Shown piece by piece: positions 25,340 through 33,522 of a DNA stretch of 64,000 nucleotides (position 1 is the first letter of the stretch; the number at the start of each line of letters is the position of its first letter). The translations under genes were made by a program, and so were the position numbers. Under the pieces are notes generated by a model, which saw only the letters and a program-made list of their open reading frames with translations, did not search any database and had not been told where the DNA came from. Origin of the DNA: Bacillus mycoides (GTDB lineage: Bacteria > Bacillota > Bacilli > Bacillales > Bacillaceae_G); NCBI RefSeq assembly GCF_018742245.1, contig NZ_CP036135.1, positions 1-64,000 of the forward strand, read 5' to 3'.

Positions 25340-25467
25340 TTTAGGGATGTAACGCTAAAAGAATTAAAAAAGTAAAAGTGTATAAGAAAAAGCCCCCACC
25401 ACCGCCAAGTAGAGAAGAGCTTTTCCAGGTAAACTACGATAAAAGAAGTCGCGAAGTATTATATTAA
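25340..25467 (+). pseudogene. Short C-terminal gene fragment, Pro-rich
   Basis: The plus strand reads VKVYKKKPPPPPSREELFQV, then NYDKRSREVLY and a stop, with RDVTLKELKK just before in a shifted frame. Composition is protein-like rather than random. The parent is not recognised; it may be another trimmed toxin or secretion-related protein. Confidence 0.35.
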
Positions 25468-25605
25468 CGCTTAGTGTCCTTACATAACCCTCTGTAAACC
25501 TATTAGATAAAATCAGATATTGATTATTTGGGAAACTAACAGTTATTTTAAGTTGAATGATCTGAATTCCCGTAAATAACTGTAAAATAATAAAATTTTT
25601 GTTTT

Positions 25606-25651
25606 GGGGGTATTTGCTTTTCTTAGCTTGATGGACATGTGGCGATACCCC
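25606..25651. repeat. 45-bp footprint repeat, copy 2 of 3
   Basis: GGGGGTATTTGCTTTTCTTA continues GCTTGATGGACATGTGGCGA and TACCCC, closely matching the unit at 23851-23895. Confidence 0.65.
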
Positions 25652-25674
25652 AAATTGCAATTGTCTTGAGGTTT

Positions 25675-25687
25675 TTGCACCAGAACC
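25675..25687. mobile_element. Solo IS6-family end
   Basis: TTGCACCAGAACC equals the terminal repeat of the two complete IS6 copies, here without a transposase. It abuts the DUF6630-like gene and marks an old rearrangement. Confidence 0.75.
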
Positions 25688-25690
25688 GGT

Positions 25691-26146
25691 CTATCTATAA
25701 TACTTGATACACCTTTCTTGAAAAGGGATTCTATCATCGAGCAGCACTTCTTCTTGCAGCAATTTTGTTATAGTCTCTATTTTTACAATGAATAGTGCGA
25801 AGAAGTCGCCCGAATTTGGATATGTAAATAGTCCATACCCCTTTGGTGACAGTATTTTGTTGGCCTCCTTAATCTTTTCAGGTAAAAATTCATAATTAAA
25901 TGCTTCTAATTTCTCGAGTTCTTCTTGTGTTGCTAATTCAATTTGGTGGGCAAATTCGTAATCAAGAATAAAATTGACAATTTCTTGGTATTGCTCACCT
26001 TTATAGTCAACGTATAAAAACTGTTTCGTCGTCAATCCATATTTTAATAGGACTTCATGTAAGTCATAACTTCCTTGTTCCTTCAAAAACGTTTCCAAAT
26101 CCTTGCTATCAGGAAATATAATCTGTGCTATCCCTTTATCCGGCAT
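25691..26146 (-). CDS. DUF6630-like protein, probable immunity partner
   Basis: A 151-residue acidic protein: FPDSKDLETFLKEQGSYDLH, then FILDYEFAHQIELATQEELE and KGYGLFTYPNSGDFFALFIV. I recall this pattern as DUF6630, without certainty. ATG 26146 follows GGGAGGAAGC; an earlier in-frame start overlaps the upstream gene. The stop lies 3 bases from a solo IS6 end. It is the second gene of an operon with the PoNi-like gene, so an immunity or accessory role is likely. Confidence 0.7.
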   Translation of the reverse strand: MPDKGIAQIIFPDSKDLETFLKEQGSYDLHEVLLKYGLTTKQFLYVDYKGEQYQEIVNFILDYEFAHQIELATQEELEKLEAFNYEFLPEKIKEANKILSPKGYGLFTYPNSGDFFALFIVKIETITKLLQEEVLLDDRIPFQERCIKYYR

Positions 26147-26162
26147 ATTAGCTTCCTCCCTT

Positions 26163-27137
26163 TTATTGAAATAATTCTCCATGCTTGTTAGGAATATATT
26201 CTGGGTAGTTTTTACGATAAAATTGATCGATCATCTGAAGCACGGGATCCCACTCAGGGTATGGCTCACGTTCTCTAAATACCATTTTTGCTTCTGGAGT
26301 ATTCATCAGAAAATTATCGAATTGAGTAGGTACTGGCAACCCTAGTTGTTTCCTTACATGGATCAAGAATAAGATTTCAAAAGGATAAAATCCGTATCCG
26401 AAATCGCCAAATTCACCTAGCTGTCCGATTTCAGAAGCTAATGCAGAATGATACTGTGACATTATCGAAATTAGATGTTCTATTTCTTCTAAATCACCAG
26501 TCGACCAACGTTCCAGCACTTCATCATAAATATTCAGGTCTTCAGGGATTGAGCCGCATCGCAGTTCAGCTTCCTTAAACTTATTTTTCACAGCTAGATG
26601 CAATTTTTTATTCGTTCCCATGATGGTTTTATTTCTATACTGCAAGTACAGCTCTAGCAAAAACCAAATATGTCTATCCTCTTCATTGGCATCTATTAAA
26701 TGTTCACCGAAGTGATGAGTCATAAAATCATATAATATATTTTCTTCTTTCTCCCATCCATACATTGCAAAATGAACTAATGTGAGGACGACTTCTCTAA
26801 ACGTATATCCCAAGATCATTCCTGGATACCTGCTTGTATAGAGATCCTGTCCCATGCACTGGTAAAATAAAACCTTCTGCATGTTCTTTAATCCTTCTGC
26901 ATTGTTTCCACCGCTGATCAATACATCGTTTTTCCATAATGACAAGTGATATGAGGAAATTTTGCTTAGATTTATTAATAGTATGTGATCTTTATCTGTT
27001 TCATTTTGCTCAACGATTTTCTCAATCTTTCTTCTACTGACATTATATTTATCTTTCACATCTTCAAATTTGATTCCATCCACAAAATTTTTGCTATATC
27101 TTTTAAAAGCCATTTCTAACTTTTTTTGGTTCATCAT
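26163..27137 (-). CDS. PoNi-like (DUF1910/DUF1911) immunity protein
   Basis: A 324-residue helical protein. The C-terminal half matches the DUF1911 (PoNi C-terminal) pattern: YDEVLERWSTGDLEEIEHLI, then YPFEILFLIHVRKQLGLPVP and the ending YPEYIPNKHGELFQ. PoNi proteins neutralise PoNe DNase toxins delivered by secretion systems. A purine-rich GGAGGATACA site supports the start. No PoNe toxin is seen upstream, where the resolvase res site lies instead, so this is another orphan immunity gene. Confidence 0.85.
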   Translation of the reverse strand: MMNQKKLEMAFKRYSKNFVDGIKFEDVKDKYNVSRRKIEKIVEQNETDKDHILLINLSKISSYHLSLWKNDVLISGGNNAEGLKNMQKVLFYQCMGQDLYTSRYPGMILGYTFREVVLTLVHFAMYGWEKEENILYDFMTHHFGEHLIDANEEDRHIWFLLELYLQYRNKTIMGTNKKLHLAVKNKFKEAELRCGSIPEDLNIYDEVLERWSTGDLEEIEHLISIMSQYHSALASEIGQLGEFGDFGYGFYPFEILFLIHVRKQLGLPVPTQFDNFLMNTPEAKMVFREREPYPEWDPVLQMIDQFYRKNYPEYIPNKHGELFQ

Positions 27138-27288
27138 TGTATCCTCCCATTTGTATGTTTTCTAATTTCTGTTTCTAAACATAAGTGAGACCCCAGTTTC
27201 AACCACTCTTATTTTAACTCAAATGTAAATTATAGTAACTTATTAAATTCACTTTTCTTAATTATTCAGCCTTTTACCTTAAAAAACC

Positions 27289-27320
27289 GAATGTAAACTA
27301 ATACCCATTAGTTTACTTTC
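27289..27320. repeat. GTAAACT hairpin repeat, outlying copy
   Basis: GAATGTAAACTAAT pairs with ATTAGTTTACTTTC. It belongs to the hairpin family found between the small genes at 37.3-38.6 kb. Confidence 0.55.
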
Positions 27321-27363
27321 AAATTCACTTAAGGTACACATTTTCTCGTTTCAAAAACCTCAT

Positions 27364-27486
27364 GTTTAAAAAGGTATACCTTTTTAAACGGTTGAAGAAC
27401 ATCTATGAAACATTGAAACATCAAGTTTATAAAGGTAAATGGAATTCTTTTATAAACGTTTATTTTTAGTGAATACCTTTATAAAC
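27364..27486. promoter_or_regulatory. res site (three subsites) of the serine resolvase
   Basis: Site I, 27364-27389, is a perfect 26-bp palindrome beginning GTTTAAAAAGGTA. Site II, 27425-27457 (33 bp), has arms GTTTATAAAG and CTTTTATAAAC. Site III, 27458-27486 (29 bp), has arms GTTTAT and ATAAAC with TACCTTT. The lengths and order match Tn3-type res loci, and the resolvase gene begins 45 bases further on. The promoter of the gene must lie within or next to it, giving autoregulation. Confidence 0.8.
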
Positions 27487-27531
27487 GTAAGTGGTATAAT
27501 TGTGGTAAAAAATGTAAGGAGAGTCTCAAAC

Positions 27532-28179
27532 GTGGCAAATATTTATGGATATATACGTGTAAGTACAAAAGATCAAAATGAACAACGTCAATTACATAAG
27601 ATGATGGAACGAGGAGTGGAAGCTCGGCGTATTTTTGTCGATAAAGCAAGTGGACGACATTTTGATCGCCCTCAGTATCAATTATTACGAAAAATATTAA
27701 GTAAAGGTGATATGGTTTATATAGATGCTTTAGATCGTATGGGACGTAATTATGATGAAGTAATTTCAGAGTGGAAATACATAACAAGAGAATTACAAGC
27801 TGATATTGTTGTTTTAGAAAATGAAACTTTATTCGATAGCCGTAAGTTTCGTGAAATGGGTGACATGGGTCGGTTGATGGAAGATCAATTTTTATCTTTG
27901 CTTTCCTATGTTGCAGATCAAGAGCGTAAAAAGATTCATCAGCGACAAGCGGAAGGGATTGCTGTAGCCAAATCACAAGGAAAACATTTAGGTCGTCCTC
28001 AATGCAACCTTTCAACATTAAATCAAAAGCAACTACTTATAATAGAAGAAACGTATCCTGAGTGGAAAAATAGAGAAATAACTGGGGTTCAATTTATGGC
28101 ACTGTTAGAACTGAAGAAAAATACTTTTTATAAAATAATCAAGGAATATGAAAGTACACTGAATCCAAACCAGCTATGA
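27532..28179 (+). CDS. Serine site-specific resolvase
   Basis: A 215-residue protein beginning IYGYIRVSTKDQNEQRQLHK; the catalytic serine is in RVST, followed by VYIDALDRMGRNYDEV and a C-terminal helix-turn-helix (about residues 160-210). GTG 27532 has AAGGAGAG upstream; in-frame codons before it run through the res site and are unlikely to be translated. It lies beside its three-part res locus. Resolvases of this kind separate plasmid dimers or transposition cointegrates. No Tn3 transposase is nearby, so plasmid dimer resolution is the likely role. Confidence 0.92.
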   Translation: MANIYGYIRVSTKDQNEQRQLHKMMERGVEARRIFVDKASGRHFDRPQYQLLRKILSKGDMVYIDALDRMGRNYDEVISEWKYITRELQADIVVLENETLFDSRKFREMGDMGRLMEDQFLSLLSYVADQERKKIHQRQAEGIAVAKSQGKHLGRPQCNLSTLNQKQLLIIEETYPEWKNREITGVQFMALLELKKNTFYKIIKEYESTLNPNQL

Positions 28180-28194
28180 GCTGGTTCTTTTTTT
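28168..28194 (+). terminator. Resolvase terminator
   Basis: AACCAGCT pairs with AGCTGGTT and is followed by a run of T; the stem overlaps the last codons and stop of the gene. Confidence 0.85.
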
Positions 28195-28235
28195 ATTCCA
28201 GTAGATTATTAAGTGTATATAGCCCTTTCAATATA

Positions 28236-28319
28236 AAAAAGAATGCTCTAACGTACAGGGAATTAGTTAAAATGCTTCTAAATTGTGTCTAAACGTATAA
28301 TTTTTTTTTGATAGGGTGA
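28236..28319. repeat. Transposon-end-like repeat, copy 1 of 3
   Basis: It contains CGTACAGGGAATTAG, then TTGTGTCTAAACGTATAAT and ends GATAGGGTGACC. Related copies are at 33225-33312 (same orientation) and 34347-34430 (inverted). The GGGTGACC end resembles a Tn3-family terminus. The parent element is unknown. Confidence 0.5.
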
Positions 28320-28402
28320 CCTCGTACAAACATAGAAAAACCCACCTTTCTATACACATATACTTTATGTTGATGTGTGAGTGAGGCCCCTTTTTGTAGA
28401 TG

Positions 28403-28436
28403 AAAATGCAGATAAAATGCATTTTATCTGCATTTT
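28403..28436. repeat. 34-bp perfect palindrome
   Basis: AAAATGCAGATAAAATG followed by its exact complement CATTTTATCTGCATTTT, without a loop. It lies in the 28195-28650 gap between the resolvase and a broken amidase gene. It is more like a protein-binding site than a terminator. Confidence 0.7.
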
Positions 28437-28649
28437 ATCTTTACATAAAACATGTATCATATAAGCGTACCTAAAAGGTATGACAGAATTTATAGATGGT
28501 TAACCAATCAGAATTTTATCAATATACCGTATGCATTGTTATATTTATAGGAGTTTTATAACAATCACGATATTATTTTTACTTTAACCAAGTCTATTAA
28601 TTGTAAACATATTAACCAAAAACAACTTGATCAAGAGAGGTTTTTTTTT

Positions 28650-29064
28650 ATGGAAAAAAATAATTATATAACCTAACTAATATTTATATGGTTTTTATCA
28701 GTTTATTTTTTATTAAATTCAAAATCAAAATTCCAGAAAAAATTAGAATCATGGACCCAGGACAAGGAGGCAATGATCCCGGATCTATTGGATTAAATGA
28801 AACCAGAGAAAAAGAGCTATAAACACTCGAAAACACCTCGAGAGAAAAGGAATGACTGTGATTTTAACGCGTGAAGATAATACGTTAGTACCATTAAAAA
28901 ATTGCTTAGCTATTTCTCAAAATAAATCAACTAATCTCTTTTTTAGTAGTCATTATGATGGTTCCATAACTAATGATGTAAAAAGAGTAATAACCTGCTA
29001 TTACAAGAACAAACATTGGCAGAAACGATACACTAACATTTATTCAAACATATACAGGCAATAA
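28650..29064 (+). pseudogene. Broken N-acetylmuramoyl-L-alanine amidase
   Basis: The sequence IMDPGQGGNDPGSIGLNETR followed by EKEL and a stop, then in a shifted frame MTVILTREDNTLVPLKNCLA and NKSTNLFFSSHYDGS, follows the Amidase_3 family (DPGHGG, EKxL, TR, SxHxDG). The first zinc-ligand His of DPGHGG is replaced by Gln, and several stops and frame changes break it. It lies just upstream of the deacetylase, so the two may once have formed a cell-wall gene cluster. Confidence 0.8.
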
Positions 29065-29144
29065 ATAGGGGTGTAAAATCTGGCGATTACAATTGTATTA
29101 CATGAAAATCTAAAACTAAAAGTTACTAGAAAGGACATACTAAA

Positions 29145-29942
29145 ATGTTTACAAAAGGAATAAAAATAACGGCGATTATATCCCTAGTTGCTTGTATCAC
29201 ACTAGGAATTTTTATGTTTCAATTCTTCACTTCACCTGCCAAAGGGGTAATGAACCAAGAAAATAGTGTTCAACTGGCAAGTGGGCAAACAAAAGGGGAA
29301 ATGAAAAAAACAGCACCAGATCAATACAATGGTCACGTTCGTAAAGTAGCATACTTAACATTTGATGATGGACCAAGTCAATTTCAAAAAGAAATCTTAG
29401 ATATTTTAAAGCGTAATAATATAAAAGGAACTTTCTTTATGATTGGTGGAAATATCCCAGCTCATAAAGAAAGCGTAAAACGCTTAGTAAATGAAGGTCA
29501 CTATCCAGGTGTTCATAGTATGACACACTCTAATAAAAAGCTGTATACCCAAGGCGAATTTGTTGAAGAAATGCAACAAGCTCAAAATATTATGAAAGAA
29601 GTAACTGGAATTCATCCAAATCTTGTTCGTTGTCCATATGGGAGTATGCCCGGACTTACACAGGCATTAAGAGACAAAATGGTAAATGTCGGCATGAAAG
29701 AGTGGGATTGGACAATAGATTCTTCAGATTGGCGGCTCTCAGGAAATCCAGATGCTGTTGTTCAAAAAACAATTTCTCAGGTTAAGGAAAATCGCGAAGT
29801 AATTTTAATGCATGAAAAACCACAGACAGTACAGGCGTTGCAAAGAATTATTGATGATCTTCGTAGTAAAGGTTATGAGTTTGAAGTATATGATGAAGCT
29901 TCTCATTTCCCATTAAATTTTTGGAAGGATAATCGCATCTAA
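29145..29942 (+). CDS. Polysaccharide deacetylase (NodB homology)
   Basis: A 265-residue protein with an N-terminal membrane anchor (residues 8-28) and the NodB motifs in order: AYLTFDDGPS (near 73-79, catalytic Asp and metal Asp), HSMTH (metal histidines, near 126-130), RCPYGS (near 167), DWTIDSSDW and ILMHE. Such enzymes remove acetyl groups from peptidoglycan or other wall glycans outside the cell, often giving lysozyme resistance. The start follows GAAAGGAC. The lipoprotein gene begins 16 bases later, so the two form an operon. Confidence 0.92.
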   Translation: MFTKGIKITAIISLVACITLGIFMFQFFTSPAKGVMNQENSVQLASGQTKGEMKKTAPDQYNGHVRKVAYLTFDDGPSQFQKEILDILKRNNIKGTFFMIGGNIPAHKESVKRLVNEGHYPGVHSMTHSNKKLYTQGEFVEEMQQAQNIMKEVTGIHPNLVRCPYGSMPGLTQALRDKMVNVGMKEWDWTIDSSDWRLSGNPDAVVQKTISQVKENREVILMHEKPQTVQALQRIIDDLRSKGYEFEVYDEASHFPLNFWKDNRI

Positions 29943-29958
29943 GTAGGAGGAATTGCAG

Positions 29959-30612
29959 ATGATATATAGAAACCTTGCATTTATTACAGTTTTATCAGTA
30001 ACTTTGCTGTCAGGCTGTTTAGGAGCAAAATCAGAAGAGAAATTATATGTAGCATTTGAAAGTGCTACAAAACAAGAAAAGACACTATCCGAAGATACAA
30101 AAAAATTAGCAACATTAGAAAAGCAAGGACTAGAGTTATACAATCAAATTACACTTGAAGGAAAAGAAAATAATCAAGTAGTGAAGGAAAAGATAGATCA
30201 GGCTGTAACAAACATACATGATCGTGAAAAGATATTAGAGAAAGAGAAAAACACCTTAGAAAGTGCACAAAATGAAGTGAAGTCTGTTAATAACTATATA
30301 AAGAAATTAGAAGATAAGGAATTACAAGAACAGGCTAAAAAAGTTCAAGATATGTATAAAAAACGTGCTGAATCTTTCAAGAAATTGCATGATGACTATA
30401 AAAAATCATTACAATCAGAACAAGAACTGTACAAAATGCTACAAGCAAAAGATGAAAAACTTAAATCAATTCATGAGAAAGTAAAAACGATCAATCAGTC
30501 TTATGAACAAATTCATTCAGATCAGGATAAATTTAATACATATACGAATGAGTATAATCAGAACAAATTAACCTTTTATAAACAAGCAAATATTAAAATT
30601 AAAGAAATTTAA
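29959..30612 (+). CDS. YkyA-like coiled-coil lipoprotein
   Basis: A 217-residue protein with a lipoprotein signal (lipobox VTLLSGC near residue 20) and a long Lys/Glu-rich coiled coil covering most of the remainder, with little else. This matches the YkyA family of putative cell-wall-binding lipoproteins. ATG 29959 has TAGGAGG at 8 bases; an in-frame TTG just before is less likely. It is coupled to the deacetylase and followed by a strong terminator. Confidence 0.85.
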   Translation: MIYRNLAFITVLSVTLLSGCLGAKSEEKLYVAFESATKQEKTLSEDTKKLATLEKQGLELYNQITLEGKENNQVVKEKIDQAVTNIHDREKILEKEKNTLESAQNEVKSVNNYIKKLEDKELQEQAKKVQDMYKKRAESFKKLHDDYKKSLQSEQELYKMLQAKDEKLKSIHEKVKTINQSYEQIHSDQDKFNTYTNEYNQNKLTFYKQANIKIKEI

Positions 30613-30676
30613 AAATAAAATGATTGTAAAAAGCGAAGTGTATTTCTCGGGGGAGTTTTTTTACAGTCCGAATCTT

Positions 30677-30721
30677 AAAAGCCAAATTGTTCTTGATAAT
30701 CAAGAACAAATTGGCTTTTTT
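30677..30721 (+). terminator. Terminator after the YkyA-like gene
   Basis: AAAAGCCAAATTGTTCTTGA pairs with TCAAGAACAA and TTGGCTTTTTT (one bulge). Confidence 0.9.
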
Positions 30722-30738
30722 ATTCAGTAGTCATTTTA

Positions 30739-31345
30739 ATTAGATTTAGGATATGAAGTAGTAGAAGCAATAGATGCGAAGGAAGCATTGTCCTTATTTG
30801 AAGAAAAGAAATTTCATTTAGTTATTTTTGATATCATGTACCACAAGTAGCTGATTGGTTTGTTTATCGACGAATCTAATACATAAGGTCTCAAATGTTC
30901 CTATCATTACGTTGACGGCTCGCGTTGATAAGGCTGATACGTTACTTGGATTTGTAGTAAGGAGTTAGATAATTACGCAACATAACCTTATATTCCTCCA
31001 TTTTTACTAGCAAGAACGAAACAACTATTCGACAGTCGCACCTTTTTTTAAAAATTATGCAATTCATATATTATCTAGTACTTGTATTCATGTACAGTTC
31101 CTATTACCTATAGCCACACTAGAAGGAAAAGACATTAGCTTGACTCATACTGAATTACATACTTAATGCTAAGTTAAGGTGTGTTCATTACGTGAGAGCA
31201 ATTAATTACAAAATTATGTAGCTATGAATTAGTTGGGGATGATTGTATAGTAAATAGTCATATTAGTAAATTGCAAAACAAATGGAGAGATAAATCTAAA
31301 AGGATTATAATCATTATTCGAACGGGTTGTAAATTGGAGGATACA
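30739..31345 (+). pseudogene. Degenerate OmpR-family response regulator
   Basis: DLGYEVVEAIDAKEALSLFE followed by EKKFHLVIFDIM matches the receiver domain with the phospho-acceptor Asp. Fragments of the rest are spread over frames: the conserved Thr region, TLLGF, LEGKDISLTHTEL, YELVGDDCIVNSHISKLQNK and KLED. Many stops and frameshifts are present. The histidine kinase starts 3 bases after the last recognisable part, so this is the dead cognate regulator. Confidence 0.8.
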
Positions 31346-31347
31346 GT

Positions 31348-33195
31348 ATGAAAAGAGGAATTGTATTAAAATTATTTATGTTAACAACAGTGTTATGTAT
31401 GTTGATCCTGGCAACCATTTTTGTTGGACAAACAATATTCTTTAAACAATTTTATGCGAATAAAAAAGTGGATGATATCAAAACAAACATGAGATCTTTT
31501 GAAACAGATTATTTAAATAGTAGAGGAAATTCACAAGTAATCCAAAAGTTAGAGCAAGATTTCTATCGAGAGCATAATACATGGATTACAACATTAGATA
31601 GTAATGGGAATTTAAAGACTGCAAATGATTTTTATATAGAAGTAAAATTAGATCAGTCTAAAAATAAAGAAAGTCAATTCGCTAACTCAACAATTACCAT
31701 ACCACTGTATAATTTCAAGGTTGAGGACAATCATACGAGGAATATTTCAAATGAAATATTCCCTTTGGGAGAAACAGTTACTTTGCATGGGATAGAAAAA
31801 AACGCTGCATTTATTCCATATCTTTTATTCTTCAAAACGAAAACTCCTAATTTGATAAATGTGTCAATAGATAAAAAACGCAATGAAATTATGGACAAAC
31901 TTAAATATAAGTATAGATTTGAAAAAGAGGAATCTGAATATAGAAAAGAATATGACAAAGAATTACCTAGAAAAATTATGGAAGGAAAAATTACAAAGGT
32001 TCAACTTTTAGATGAGAAGGAACAATCGAATTTTGTTTATACAAATAACTTATTTATGGAAAGGATACAAGAGTTTCAGGCAGACTTATTGCTAAATGAA
32101 AAGAATGCTAGCTATGATTCGTTACAGGAAATCGATTATGAGCAGAATGATATTAAATATAAGCTCATAATTAAACCGATAAAGGATAAAAGTGGTGTAA
32201 TCACATACATTTTTTCAATGACTTCGTTGCAGCCAGTTGATGAAGCTGTACAAATGATAAAAGAGTATTATGTCTATATTATTATGTTTGTGTTGCTTCT
32301 TATTTTTATAGCTTCTTTTTACTATTCAAAAAAGATTGCAAGGCCCTTATTACAAATAAACAAGACAACCAAGAAAATTGCAAACTTAGATTTCTCGGAA
32401 AGGGTTCCAGTCATGTCAAAAGATGAAATTGGTGATTTATCTCAAAATATTAATTTACTTTCAAATACATTACATTCACATATTGAGCAGTTACAGCGAG
32501 ACATAGAGAAAGAAAAACAATTGGAACATACAAGAAAAGAATTTATTTCAGGAGTCTCGCATGAATTAAAGACACCTCTAAGTATTATGAAAAGTTGTAT
32601 TTCTATTTTAAAAGATGGTGTTGCAAGTCATAAGAAAGAGTATTACTTTAAGGCAATGGAAAAAGAAGTAGATAAGATGGATATGTTGATTGTGGATATG
32701 CTTGAGTTGGCAAAATTTGAATCTGGTACGTATAAAATGCAGATGGATGTTTTTTATATTGACCAAGCCATTCAGCATATCTGTGAACAATTATCTATGG
32801 AGATAACAAAAAAGCAATTAAATATTCACACACATCTTTCTGCAATTGAAGTCATCGCAAATCATCGTCGTATGGAACAAGTAATCACAAACTTTATCAC
32901 GAATGCTATTCGTTACACGCCAGAAAAAGAAAATATTATTATTTCTACAATAGATGAGCCAAGTCGCATAAAAGTTTGTATCGAAAATAAAGGTGCCCAT
33001 ATTGAAGAAGATCAATTAGATAAGATTTGGGATCGTTTTTACCGGGTTGATACAGCTCGTCAACGCTCACAAGGTGGAACAGGTCTTGGACTTGCCATTT
33101 CAAAAAATATTTTAGAACTTCATGGAGCTGAGTATGGGGTGCATAATACAGTTGATGGCGTGTTGTTTTATTTTTATTTACAGAAAAAATTGTAG
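31348..33195 (+). CDS. Sensor histidine kinase with a lost partner
   Basis: A 615-residue protein: membrane segment 7-30, an extracellular sensor to about 305, a second membrane segment near 308-328, HAMP (about 330-382), a phospho-acceptor domain with FISGVSHELKTPLSIMKSCI (His near 405) and an ATPase domain (N-box NFITNAIRYTP; G-box GGTGLGLAIS). The start follows TTGGAGGATACAG. The kinase frame is intact although its response regulator is broken. It may phosphorylate another regulator, or decay may simply not have reached it yet. The extracellular ligand is unknown. Confidence 0.9.
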   Translation: MKRGIVLKLFMLTTVLCMLILATIFVGQTIFFKQFYANKKVDDIKTNMRSFETDYLNSRGNSQVIQKLEQDFYREHNTWITTLDSNGNLKTANDFYIEVKLDQSKNKESQFANSTITIPLYNFKVEDNHTRNISNEIFPLGETVTLHGIEKNAAFIPYLLFFKTKTPNLINVSIDKKRNEIMDKLKYKYRFEKEESEYRKEYDKELPRKIMEGKITKVQLLDEKEQSNFVYTNNLFMERIQEFQADLLLNEKNASYDSLQEIDYEQNDIKYKLIIKPIKDKSGVITYIFSMTSLQPVDEAVQMIKEYYVYIIMFVLLLIFIASFYYSKKIARPLLQINKTTKKIANLDFSERVPVMSKDEIGDLSQNINLLSNTLHSHIEQLQRDIEKEKQLEHTRKEFISGVSHELKTPLSIMKSCISILKDGVASHKKEYYFKAMEKEVDKMDMLIVDMLELAKFESGTYKMQMDVFYIDQAIQHICEQLSMEITKKQLNIHTHLSAIEVIANHRRMEQVITNFITNAIRYTPEKENIIISTIDEPSRIKVCIENKGAHIEEDQLDKIWDRFYRVDTARQRSQGGTGLGLAISKNILELHGAEYGVHNTVDGVLFYFYLQKKL

Positions 33196-33217
33196 AACGG
33201 AGGTTCTACAATTTTTT
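33190..33217 (+). terminator. Histidine kinase terminator
   Basis: TTGTAGAAC pairs with GTTCTACAA, followed by six T; the stop codon is inside the stem. Confidence 0.85.
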
Positions 33218-33224
33218 CATTTAT

Positions 33225-33312
33225 TCTGATGGTATCTTTACCTTTTCCTTAACATAAAGAGAATAGGTTCATTTGTGTCTAAATGTACAAAATTCCCGAA
33301 ATAATATGGTGA
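33225..33312. repeat. Transposon-end-like repeat, copy 2 of 3
   Basis: Reads CTTAACATAAAGAGAATAGG, then TTTGTGTCTAAATGTACAAA and CCCGAAATAATATGGTGA, an inverted copy of 34347-34430. IS6 remnant sequence begins right at its end. Confidence 0.55.
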
Positions 33313-33466
33313 GTTCTGGTGCAAAAAACGAATCCTCTTGCAAGTAATCTCCTAAACTTGGATATACTGATACTAGTACTTTATAAAAGAACAGATTGAT
33401 TTACGGTACCAGTCTGTCCAAAATCAAAAAGAATTCACCCATCAATTGTTTGGATTTGTAGCATAA
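33313..33466. mobile_element. IS6-family remnant
   Basis: It starts with the terminal repeat GTTCTGGTGCAAAAAA and ends with a plus-strand coding scrap, SVQNQKEFTHQLFGFVA, almost identical to the C-terminus of the intact transposases (SVQNQKEFIHKLFGLAS). The bulk of the element is missing. Confidence 0.8.
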
Positions 33467-33522
33467 GATACAAGTCCGTTAGGAATATATGCATTTTATT
33501 CTTTTTTGCACAAAAATCCTTA

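Noticed and set aside
25364..25737. Two minus-strand frames near the solo IS6 end
   Set aside because: They cross the 45-bp footprint repeat and the IS6 end; the plus strand there carries the better protein-like fragment.
27479..28018. Minus-strand frame of 179 codons
   Set aside because: It is antisense to the resolvase and its res site, with no ribosome site or domain.
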